Assembly (NCBI GenBank): GCA_903894475.1
Contig: CAITQH010000201.1
Location: 1 to 35,314, forward strand
Source: an uncultured beta proteobacterium
GTDB taxonomy: Bacteria > Pseudomonadota > Gammaproteobacteria > Burkholderiales > Burkholderiaceae_C
Length of the DNA: 35,314 bases
Direction of reading: 5' to 3'
Part shown: positions 29,015 through 35,314 of the stretch, in pieces
How the letters are laid out: each line of letters starts with the position of its first letter
Numbering within the stretch: position 1 is the stretch's first letter
Notes under the pieces: model-generated
Databases searched by the model: none
Seen by the model: only the letters and a program-made list of their open reading frames with translations
Told to the model about the DNA's origin: nothing
Program-made: the position numbers and the translations under genes

Positions 29015-30118
29015 TCAACCCTTGCGTTTGGCCTTGGGCTGAATCGAGTCATGCAGCGGGCCGACCCAGCTCTCTCCGGCGGCCAGCTTTTGGCGCAGCA
29101 AGACGAAGTCGGCTTCGCGATCGTCCTTGGTGCCTTCGTTGAAAGCGGTGAAGCCGGCGCGCGCTTCGGTCATCATGTTCAGGGCCAGCCAGGCGCGCGA
29201 GTTTTCCTTGTTCTTGTCCCAGGCTTCGAGCTTGGGTTTGCGCAGCTCTTCCAGGGTCTTGGTGGTGCAATCCGGGAAGGTCAGCAGGATCTTGGAACAC
29301 AGTTCCTCGACTCTCGCGTCGAGCATGGACAGGTCCACAGTGCCGCGCGCCATCAGGGCCTTGCCTTCCTTCAGCGCGTCGCCGGTCTTGGGTTCGCCAA
29401 AGCAGAAGCGGCCATGGTCGTCCACCATCTGTTTGGTCTCCACCAGCGGATTGGCAACGAACTTGCCATCGACCTTGAGCGCCGGCACGACATCGGTCAG
29501 GATGCCCATCCAGCTTGCCTTGTGCGCCGAGAACGGCTCGCACAGCACGCAGGCCGCCATGGCCCGCTCGGCGCCGGCGATCACGGGCAGGAAGTCAGTG
29601 GCGCCGCCAATCGGTGCCGAGCCATGCTTGGGGCCGGCCTGGCCGAAGCGCGCCAGATCCTGGGCGACCGAGAAGTCGCAGGCCATGCCGATTTCCTGGC
29701 CGCCGCCGATACGCATGCCATTGACCCGGCAGATCACCGGCTTGTCGCACAACAGAATGGCGCTGACCATGTCGTTGAACAGCCGCATGTACTGACGGTA
29801 TTCCTGCGGATGGCCCGCGTAGTATTCGGCGTATTCCTTGGTGTTGCCGCCTGTGCAAAAGGCCTTGTCGCCGGCGCCGGTGAAGACGACGCAGACCACG
29901 TCGCGCGCATTGGCTGCAGCGCGCATGGCCAGGATGACGCCCTTGACCATGTCGGTCGTGTAGGAGTTGTACTGGCTTGGGTTGTCCAGTGTGATCCAGG
30001 CGTTGAAGAGGCCGGGTACGGCGCTGCCATCGGGCATGCGTGCCGGGCGCTTTTCAAATTTGACGCCAGGCTTGGAAATGTCATCGACCAGGTCGTGGTT
30101 CTTGAACTCGCGTGTCAT
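29015..30118 (-). CDS. oah: 6-oxocyclohex-1-ene-1-carbonyl-CoA hydrolase (ring-opening)
   Basis: Oah (BamA in obligate anaerobes) adds water and cleaves the ring of 6-oxocyclohex-1-ene-1-carbonyl-CoA to give 3-hydroxypimelyl-CoA. The 367-residue product is a long crotonase-family member with FTGAGDKAFCTGGNTKEYAE, RVNGMRIGGGQEIGMACDFS and GQAGPKHGSAPIGGATDFLP, the segments used as markers for anaerobic aromatic degradation. The length matches the family, which is longer than ordinary enoyl-CoA hydratases. It lies between had and dch on the same strand, with repeat arrays on both sides. Confidence 0.95.
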   Translation of the reverse strand: MTREFKNHDLVDDISKPGVKFEKRPARMPDGSAVPGLFNAWITLDNPSQYNSYTTDMVKGVILAMRAAANARDVVCVVFTGAGDKAFCTGGNTKEYAEYYAGHPQEYRQYMRLFNDMVSAILLCDKPVICRVNGMRIGGGQEIGMACDFSVAQDLARFGQAGPKHGSAPIGGATDFLPVIAGAERAMAACVLCEPFSAHKASWMGILTDVVPALKVDGKFVANPLVETKQMVDDHGRFCFGEPKTGDALKEGKALMARGTVDLSMLDARVEELCSKILLTFPDCTTKTLEELRKPKLEAWDKNKENSRAWLALNMMTEARAGFTAFNEGTKDDREADFVLLRQKLAAGESWVGPLHDSIQPKAKRKG

Positions 30119-30151
30119 GGGTGTGCTCCTTAAGTTGACTTGATTGGGTTT

Positions 30152-30287
30152 GTCATTGCGTGCAAAAGGGCTGTCATTGCGGGCAGAAAAGGGTTGTCAT
30201 GCCGGACTCGATCCGGCATCCATGCCTTCTTGGGCGCACTGGATTGCGGGTCGAGCCCGCAATGACAACGAGCGGCGGCAATGACAG
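30152..30287. repeat. Palindromic repeat array 4 (had-oah gap)
   Basis: Left-type units start at 30152, 30173 and 30196. The last forms the hairpin ATGCCGGA/TCCGGCAT. The second hairpin ATTGCGGG/CCCGCAAT follows after a longer linker, with one further degenerate right unit (GCAATGAC repeated at 30259 and 30278). The pattern is as in arrays 1-3 but more diverged, with irregular spacings of 23 and 19. Confidence 0.85.
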
Positions 30288-30313
30288 CTAAATGGGTCAC
30301 GTGTTCGCATTCA

Positions 30314-31384
30314 TCACGCCGGTATCAGCACAGCACGCCGCTTGATCTCGCGGTGATGTACGGCAGGAAAGATCTGGTTGATGTTGTCAAGCGGGTGCTC
30401 TTCAACAAAAGGTGCCAGTTGCACCTTGCCTTCGAGCACCAGATCGAGTGCGGCCGGGTAGTACTCCGGCGGGCAGCCCCAGTTGCCCAAAGCGCGCGCG
30501 TCGAATGCCATCAGGTTGGACAGGCGGACTTCCACACGGTCCATGGTGAAGCCGACCACCGACAGGGTAGCACCATGCACCAGCAGGCCAAAGGCCGACA
30601 ACTGCCCGGCGGCGGTGCCGGAACATTCGAAAATCTGCCACTCGGTGCTGCGCAAGCCGTTCTGCTTGGCAAAGGCCTGAATCGCGGCCTTCAGGGCCTT
30701 GGTGTCGTGGTTGCGGGCGTTCAGTGTGAGTGACGCGCCGCCATGCGCTGCGATGGCGGCGAGTTTTTCGTCATCGACGTCGATCGCCACCACCTTGGCA
30801 CCGAAGGCGCGCGCCACCTGAACGCAGTAGCCGCCAACGCCACCGGCGCCGATCACAACCGCCAGACTGCCAGGTGTGACGCCAGCACGACGCACTGCCT
30901 GGTAAGGCGTGGTGAGCGCGTCGGCGATGATGGAAACTTGCGCCAGATTCAAATCGATGGCGGCAAGGCGCTTTTCGTCGACTTCGCACAGGCCGCGACC
31001 GGGCACCACAATGTGCGAAGCAAAACCACCTTGAATGTCGTTGCCGGGCATTTTTTGCGCGCGGCAGATCGGCTCCAGTCCGCGCTTGCACAAATCACAT
31101 TCACCGCAGGGCAGCACGGCCGGGATGATCACCGCTTTGCCGAGCCAGTCTTGCGCACCGGCGCCGGCTGCCACCACGTGGCCGCTGATCTCGTGCCCGA
31201 GGGTCAGGGGCAGGGCGATATTGGTCCGCACACCATCGTAGTAATAGCCCAGATCGGTGTGACAGACGCCGCATCCGGCAATCGCCACCACCACTTCTCC
31301 GGCCGCGGCTACAGCGCTGAAGGCGATCCGCTCGAACGGCTCACCCGGCTTGTTCATTTGCCAACGGTAGGCTTGGATGCTCAT
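30314..31384 (-). CDS. had: 6-hydroxycyclohex-1-ene-1-carbonyl-CoA dehydrogenase
   Basis: Had oxidises the 6-hydroxy group with NAD, giving the 6-oxo compound used by Oah. The 356-residue product is a zinc-dependent medium-chain dehydrogenase. It has the catalytic zinc Cys in [15 protein letters not shown], the GHEISG segment with the zinc His, the structural-zinc lobe [15 protein letters not shown] and the Rossmann motif [11 protein letters not shown]. The Had assignment rests on these residues together with its position beside oah and dch. AGGAGA lies eight bases before the ATG. It is the first gene of the 14-kb minus-strand run and divergent from korA. Confidence 0.9.
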   Translation of the reverse strand: MSIQAYRWQMNKPGEPFERIAFSAVAAAGEVVVAIAGCGVCHTDLGYYYDGVRTNIALPLTLGHEISGHVVAAGAGAQDWLGKAVIIPAVLPCGECDLCKRGLEPICRAQKMPGNDIQGGFASHIVVPGRGLCEVDEKRLAAIDLNLAQVSIIADALTTPYQAVRRAGVTPGSLAVVIGAGGVGGYCVQVARAFGAKVVAIDVDDEKLAAIAAHGGASLTLNARNHDTKALKAAIQAFAKQNGLRSTEWQIFECSGTAAGQLSAFGLLVHGATLSVVGFTMDRVEVRLSNLMAFDARALGNWGCPPEYYPAALDLVLEGKVQLAPFVEEHPLDNINQIFPAVHHREIKRRAVLIPA

Positions 31385-31560
31385 GTCTTGTCTCCTGCTT
31401 AAAGATGGATAGAGTGGACTTTTTTTAATTGTCGTATATTAGTACCTAAATACCATCAATGCCAGAAAAAGTTTTGAAAATCGATGAACGGCGGCTGATT
31501 TGAGTCAAACTAAACACCTTTTGGTCGGTCCCGCAAGGTTTTAAATCGAAGGAGAGCAAC
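31385..31560. promoter_or_regulatory. Divergent control region between had and korA
   Basis: This AT-rich 176-base gap should hold promoters for both the had-bam run and the kor genes. On the minus strand TAATAT, with CTGGCA 18 bases upstream, is a possible sigma-70 pair for had. On the plus strand TTTGAGTCAAA (31499-31509) is a perfect palindrome, and TATTAG-TAC-CTAAATA (about 31437-31452) is a near palindrome; either could be an operator. I found no good FNR or TGCA-type BzdR site. Confidence 0.5.
31549..31554 (+). promoter_or_regulatory. Ribosome binding site deciding the TTG start of korA
   Basis: AAGGAG stands six bases before TTG at 31561. No ATG occurs at a suitable place nearby, and the domain homology begins within ten residues, so the TTG start is well supported. 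Confidence 0.7.
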
Positions 31561-33318
31561 TTGCAAGAACAAATTTCGGCCCCAACCAGTGTTTCAATAG
31601 CACTGGCGGGTAGCGGTGGCAGCGGCGTCATGACCGCTGGCACTGTGCTGCTGGCTGCTGCCGCCAAGGCGGGTGCCTATGGACTGATGGTACGCACCAG
31701 CGGGCCGCAGATTCGGGGTGGCGAGGCAGCCGCACTGGTGCGCCTGGGGCCGCAGCCGATCAGTTCGCTCGATGACGGATTTGACCTGTTGCTGGCGATT
31801 GACTGGCAGAACGTCAATCGCTTTGCCGACGAGATCGTGCTCGGAGCGCGCAGCGTGCTCATCGGTGACCCCGACGAAGGTGAGGCGCCGGAGGTATTCA
31901 AGGCCACGGGGGCGCGCTACATTCCCCTTAGCCTGAAGAAGATGGCCAAGGAAATTCCGGGTTGCTGGATCAATATGCTGGCGCTGGGGATCTCCGGCAC
32001 GCTGGCCGGCCTGCCACTGCAGGCCTTGCAGGATGCGGTGCGCGAGTCGTGGAAGAAGCCGGACACGCTGGAGGCCAATCTGCTGGCAGTGGCCAGAGGT
32101 GCGCAAGCTGCTGCGGGTGTGGCCGAGCAACTGGCGAAAGATGGCGGACCGATGGCGCAACTGCAAGACGCTGGCGCATCCACTACCAAGCGCTGGATGA
32201 TCAGTGGCAACGAAGCTGCCGGTCTGGGCGCGATCCGCGGTGGCGTGCGTTTTGTCGCGGCCTATCCGATCACACCGGCAACCGAGGTGCTGGAGTGGCT
32301 GGCGCCGCAACTGATCAAGGTCGGCGGCACCTTGTTGCAGGCCGAGGACGAATTGGCGTCCATCAATATGATCATCGGTGCCTCGTACGGCGGCGTGCCT
32401 TCGCTGACTGCCACGGCAGGCCCGGGACTGGCCCTGATGACCGAGGCGATTGGTCTGGCCGTCGCAGCCGAGGTTCCGATTGTCATCGTGGATGTGATGC
32501 GCGGTGGTCCGTCCACCGGTATTCCAGCCAAGAGCGAACAGAGTGACCTCTCGTTTGCGGTGAGTGGCCTGCATGGTGATGCACCGCGGCTGGTCGTGGC
32601 ACCGAGCTCGATCTCGGATTGCCTGGGCGCGACCCAGTGGGCGGTGCAGTTGGCCGAGGCCCTGCAGGCGCCAGCGATTGTGCTGTCGGACCAGTACATG
32701 GGACAGTCGCGCGCCATCATCGACCGCCCACTTGACAGCAGTGGTGTCACACAACGGCTGACAGCGCCAGCCAACGCACCGGACTACAAGCGCTACCGCA
32801 ACACGGACTCCGGTGTATCACCCATGGCCATTCCGGGAACAGAAGGCGTGAGTTATACGGCCGACGGCCTGGAACATTCCGAAGCCGGTATTCCCAGCAG
32901 CCAGTCCAAGGACCATGTGCTGCAACTCAACAAGCGCGAGCGCAAGCTCGCGCTGCACGACTACGGTCCGTACTGGGCTGACATAGAAGGCGATGCCGAT
33001 GCCGTGGTGATCACGTTTGGTTCAAGCTCGGGTCCGGTGCGTGAGGCTGTGGCCCGCGCCCGCGCCATGGGTGTCAGTCTGCGTCTGATGGTATTGCGTC
33101 TGCTGGCACCGGCCCGACCGGAGCAGATGGCCGCAGCGCTGCAGGGCGTCAAACATGTCATCGTGGTGGAGCAGAACCACGGTGCCCAGTTGTACCGTTA
33201 CCTGCGCGCCTGGTACGACTTCCCGCAGCGCCCCGCCAGCTACCACCGACCCGGGCCCTTGCCGCTGCGTCCCGGAGAATTATTGAACGCCCTGCTTGAC
33301 TGGAGGAAAGCACAATGA
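31561..33318 (+). CDS. korA: 2-oxoacid:ferredoxin oxidoreductase, fused gamma-alpha subunit (KorA-like)
   Basis: KorAB oxidises a 2-oxoacid, probably 2-oxoglutarate, to the acyl-CoA and reduces ferredoxin. The 585-residue product joins a gamma domain (about residues 10-190, with LAGSGGSGVMTAGTVL and RTSGPQIRGGEAAALV) to an alpha domain (from about 208). The alpha part carries AAYPITPATEVLEWLA, the EDELASINMIIGASYGG segment and ATAGPGLALMTEAIGLAV. In Thauera a korAB pair stands beside the class I benzoyl-CoA reductase genes and supplies its ferredoxin. The TTG start has a strong ribosome site, and korB overlaps by four bases. Substrate specificity cannot be read from sequence alone. Confidence 0.88.
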   Translation: MQEQISAPTSVSIALAGSGGSGVMTAGTVLLAAAAKAGAYGLMVRTSGPQIRGGEAAALVRLGPQPISSLDDGFDLLLAIDWQNVNRFADEIVLGARSVLIGDPDEGEAPEVFKATGARYIPLSLKKMAKEIPGCWINMLALGISGTLAGLPLQALQDAVRESWKKPDTLEANLLAVARGAQAAAGVAEQLAKDGGPMAQLQDAGASTTKRWMISGNEAAGLGAIRGGVRFVAAYPITPATEVLEWLAPQLIKVGGTLLQAEDELASINMIIGASYGGVPSLTATAGPGLALMTEAIGLAVAAEVPIVIVDVMRGGPSTGIPAKSEQSDLSFAVSGLHGDAPRLVVAPSSISDCLGATQWAVQLAEALQAPAIVLSDQYMGQSRAIIDRPLDSSGVTQRLTAPANAPDYKRYRNTDSGVSPMAIPGTEGVSYTADGLEHSEAGIPSSQSKDHVLQLNKRERKLALHDYGPYWADIEGDADAVVITFGSSSGPVREAVARARAMGVSLRLMVLRLLAPARPEQMAAALQGVKHVIVVEQNHGAQLYRYLRAWYDFPQRPASYHRPGPLPLRPGELLNALLDWRKAQ

Positions 33319-34169
33319 ACGATATTGTCAACGAAGTGGCAGAAGTACCCGTCAAGGTTCTGACCGCTGCCAACTTCAAGTCGAGCTACAAGCCGATCTG
33401 GTGCCCTGGCTGTGGCGACTACACGGTGCTGAGTTCAGTCACCAAGGCGCTGGCCATCATGGGCGTGCCACCGAAAGATTGCGCAGTGGTTTCCGGCATT
33501 GGCTGCTCATCGCGTATTCCGGCTTACACCACCTGCTACGGTTTTCACGGCGTGCATGGCCGCTCGCTGGCTGCTGCCACCGGCCTCAAGGTGGCGCGGC
33601 CTGATTTGCAAGTGCTGGTGGCGGGTGGCGATGGCGACGGTTATTCGATCGGCGGCAACCACTTTCTGCATGCCTGCCGGCGCAATGTGGACATGACTTA
33701 CCTGGTGATGGACAACCATGTTTACGGCATGACCAAAGGCCAGCCCTCGCCCACGACCGAACCAGATTGGGATTCCAAGCTTTCGCCCGGCGGCACCGGT
33801 GTGCGCGTCTTCAACCCGCCGGTCGTGGCGCTGGCCTCGGGCGCGAACTTCGTGGCGCGGGCCTTTGCCGGCGACTTGCACGGCACGGCCGACATCATTG
33901 CCAAGGCAATGCAACACCCCGGCTTTTCCTTTGTCGAAATACTGAGCCCTTGTGTGACCTTCCGCCCGGAGCAACGTGACTGGCGCAAGCTGGTGCGACC
34001 AGCCCCGGTGCAAGCCACCGACGATGCCGGACGCGCCGCCCGGCGCCTCATGACCGATGACGGCCTGAATATCGGTGTTCTGTACGCTGGCAACCGGGCG
34101 CCGTACCAGGCCTGTGTGCGCGAGAGTCGGGGCAGTGTGGCCGAACTGGAAGCGGAGTTTGCGCTATGA
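33315..34169 (+). CDS. korB: 2-oxoacid:ferredoxin oxidoreductase, beta subunit (KorB-like)
   Basis: This is the thiamine pyrophosphate-binding beta subunit paired with KorA. The 284-residue product has the cluster motif WCPGCGDY (Cys30, Cys33), Cys64 in GIGCSSRIPAY and a later Cys in EILSPCVTF, enough for one [4Fe-4S] cluster. The TPP/Mg motif is GGDGDGYSIGGNHFLHA (from residue 104), followed by MDNHVYGMTKGQPSPT. It overlaps korA (ATGA) and the following ferritin-like gene (ATGA), so all three should be made together. Length and motifs agree with two-subunit Kor enzymes. Confidence 0.9.
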   Translation: MNDIVNEVAEVPVKVLTAANFKSSYKPIWCPGCGDYTVLSSVTKALAIMGVPPKDCAVVSGIGCSSRIPAYTTCYGFHGVHGRSLAAATGLKVARPDLQVLVAGGDGDGYSIGGNHFLHACRRNVDMTYLVMDNHVYGMTKGQPSPTTEPDWDSKLSPGGTGVRVFNPPVVALASGANFVARAFAGDLHGTADIIAKAMQHPGFSFVEILSPCVTFRPEQRDWRKLVRPAPVQATDDAGRAARRLMTDDGLNIGVLYAGNRAPYQACVRESRGSVAELEAEFAL

Positions 34170-34702
34170 ATAACCATACCTCCGACGCCGCAAGGCTGCC
34201 CGACACGCTGGAACAATTCATGGCGCAAGCGCTGCAGATGGAGCTCGATGCAGCCGAGCGCTACAACGAATTTGCCGACATGATGGACACCCACAATAAT
34301 GCCGAAGTGGCGCAGTGGTTTCGCAAGATGGCTGAGGTCGAAGGCAAACATGCCAATCAGATCATGAGCGAGATGGGTTGGAGCCAAGCACCCTCGGGCT
34401 TGCGCACGGCCCCTTTGCTGACCGGTCTTGAAGCGCCCGAGTCAGCGTCGGACGACGAGTTGCACTACCTGATGCAACCCTGGCACGTGCTCCAGCTGGC
34501 CTTGCTCAATGAGCAGCGGGCCGAACGCTTTTTTGGCAAACTGGCAAGTCTGGCCACGGTCGAATCGGTGCGCAAGGCGGCGCTCGAACTGCAGCAGGAA
34601 GAAGCCGAGCACATCGAGATGGTGCAGGCCTGGCTCAAGAAGGTTCCGCAGCCCGCAGCCAACTGGGATCAGGATCCTGATCCTCCGCGCTACGACAGCT
34701 AG
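34166..34702 (+). CDS. Ferritin-like/rubrerythrin-type diiron protein
   Basis: The 178-residue product is a four-helix ferritin-like protein. Likely diiron ligands are the Glu residues of ALQMELDAAERY, the Glu and His of AEVEGKHANQ, and the EQRAERFF and EEAEHIEMV segments (ExxH). It lacks the rubredoxin domain of classical rubrerythrin. Such proteins remove peroxide or oxygen or handle iron. Its coupling to korB by an ATGA overlap suggests protection of, or iron supply for, the oxygen-sensitive iron-sulfur enzymes of this block. A role as a subunit of the oxidoreductase cannot be excluded. Confidence 0.78.
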   Translation: MNNHTSDAARLPDTLEQFMAQALQMELDAAERYNEFADMMDTHNNAEVAQWFRKMAEVEGKHANQIMSEMGWSQAPSGLRTAPLLTGLEAPESASDDELHYLMQPWHVLQLALLNEQRAERFFGKLASLATVESVRKAALELQQEEAEHIEMVQAWLKKVPQPAANWDQDPDPPRYDS

Positions 34703-34735
34703 GGCCCGATCCAATTTCTGCTTCCTGCTGGTAAA

Positions 34736-34752
34736 CCCCGGTGCAACCGGGG
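34736..34752. other. GC-rich stem-loop downstream of the ferritin-like gene
   Basis: CCCCGG (34736-34741) and CCGGGG (34747-34752) form a six-base stem with a TGCAA loop, 33 bases after the stop. No T-run follows on the plus strand, so it is at best a weak terminator. Confidence 0.4.
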
Positions 34753-34836
34753 CGCACTGGTGATTAAGATAATGGCTTGGCATAGCATATTGAAATTAAC
34801 ATGAGCGCTGACATGGACAATTCTTCCTGCACAGAG

Positions 34837-34864
34837 ACGGCATTGCCGTTGGCTCTTTTGTTTT
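34837..34864 (+). terminator. Possible terminator or attenuator before the binding-protein gene
   Basis: ACGGC-ATT-GCCGT (34837-34849) is followed by GGCTCTTTTGTTTT (34851-34864). A short stem with a T-rich tail could end the kor transcript or act as an attenuator in the leader of the next gene, whose ATG is about 100 bases downstream. Confidence 0.35.
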
Positions 34865-34961
34865 CGGCTGAACTGGGTGCCGTGCGGCTTGACCCGGTAG
34901 CTCGGCCATCGATCCGCCGCACGCGATCTGCTTCCACATCACTACCAACAGGAGATAGACA

Positions 34962-35314
34962 ATGAGCTTGAAGAAAACACTGCCGATGCTGGCCGCATTG
35001 GCAATGGCGACCGCGGCGTATGCCGACATCAACGTGGGTGTCACGGTATCGGCAACCGGTCCTGCCGCTTCCCTGGGCATCCCGGAGAAAAATACGATCG
35101 CCCTGATGCCCACCACCATCGCCGGGCAGAAGATCAACTACATCGTTCTCGATGACGCATCGGACACCACAGCAGCGGTGACCAACGCTCGCAAGCTGAT
35201 CAATGAATACAAGGTCGATGTATTGCTGGGTTCGACCACCACACCGAATTCGCTGGCCATGATTGATGTCGCCGCCGAGGCGCAGACACCCATGATCTCG
35301 ATGGCGGCATCGGC
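34962..35314 (+). CDS. ABC transporter periplasmic binding protein, branched-chain/aromatic type (3' end cut by window)
   Basis: Only the first 117 residues are in the window and the frame is open to the edge. The product begins with a Sec signal peptide (MSLKKTLPMLAALAMATAAYA, probable cleavage after Ala21) and continues DINVGVTVSATGPAASLG, the start of a type I periplasmic binding fold of the LivK family, with ARKLINEYKVDVLLGSTTT further on. AGGAGA stands six bases before the ATG. LivK-type systems next to anaerobic aromatic genes often take up benzoate or related acids, so an aromatic acid is the likely ligand, but this is inference from position. Confidence 0.85.
   Translation, partial: MSLKKTLPMLAALAMATAAYADINVGVTVSATGPAASLGIPEKNTIALMPTTIAGQKINYIVLDDASDTTAAVTNARKLINEYKVDVLLGSTTTPNSLAMIDVAAEAQTPMISMAAS

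Noticed and set aside
29051-30133. Long plus-strand frame opposite oah (also similar long frames opposite secD, pgk, pyk, fba, bamB and bamE).
   Set aside because: These are antisense shadows of strongly recognisable genes; their translations resemble no protein family.
31437-31455. FNR box in the had-korA gap.
   Set aside because: Only one half-site (ATCAA) fits; the other half matches the consensus at two of five positions.
34775-34795. Sigma-54 promoter (TTGGCATAGCATATTGAA).
   Set aside because: The spacing between GG and the second element is off by one and the second element ends GA instead of GC.
34801-34961. Short open frame starting with ATG at 34801.
   Set aside because: It runs through the stem-loop and T-run, has no ribosome site and no recognisable product; more likely leader sequence.

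Overview
The window looks like a chromosome segment of a betaproteobacterium, most probably Burkholderiales and perhaps Comamonadaceae (Rhodoferax/Polaromonas-like). I infer this from the housekeeping gene order (yajC-secD-secF, lysM-dprA divergent from def-fmt, pgk-pyk, fba-purC), the protein character and a palindromic repeat of a type I associate with Comamonadaceae. No rRNA, tRNA, CRISPR or complete insertion sequence was recognised. No gene-free stretch exceeds 300 bases.

Positions 1-17017 are housekeeping. They hold the Sec accessory genes (yajC partial, secD, secF), a large DUF1631 protein, dprA and a LysM exported protein on the minus strand, def-fmt-azlC-azlD, pgk-pyk, a minus-strand membrane-anchored class III nucleotide cyclase, a class II aldolase and purC. 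One oddity is an in-frame palindromic repeat inside fmt.

Positions 17100-35314 are a catabolic block for anaerobic degradation of aromatic compounds through benzoyl-CoA. On the minus strand, read from 31384 down to 17100, is one collinear run: had, oah, dch, then a complete bamB-C-D-E-F-G-H-I set. The bam genes would encode the tungsten-dependent, ATP-independent class II benzoyl-CoA reductase. The set comprises a BamB aldehyde-ferredoxin-oxidoreductase-type catalytic subunit, a BamC ferredoxin-like subunit, HdrD-, double-HdrA- and MvhD-like subunits, and NuoE/F/G-like subunits. Divergent on the plus strand are korA-korB (2-oxoacid:ferredoxin oxidoreductase) and a ferritin-like diiron protein, all overlapping by ATGA. 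After them comes the start of a periplasmic binding protein of the branched-chain amino acid/aromatic acid type.

Together the block would reduce benzoyl-CoA to the cyclic 1,5-diene (Bam), hydrate it (Dch), oxidise the hydroxyl (Had) and open the ring (Oah). KorAB would turn 2-oxoacid oxidation into reduced ferredoxin for the Bam complex. The combination is notable. dch/had/oah plus korAB is the layout known from denitrifying Thauera, where it accompanies the ATP-dependent class I reductase (bcrCBAD). Here the class I genes are absent from the window and a class II system of the Geobacter/Syntrophus kind takes their place.

Four elaborate palindromic repeat arrays with an exact 21-base period sit in the gaps of this block (bamG/bamF, bamF/bamE, dch/oah, oah/had) and none occurs in the housekeeping half.
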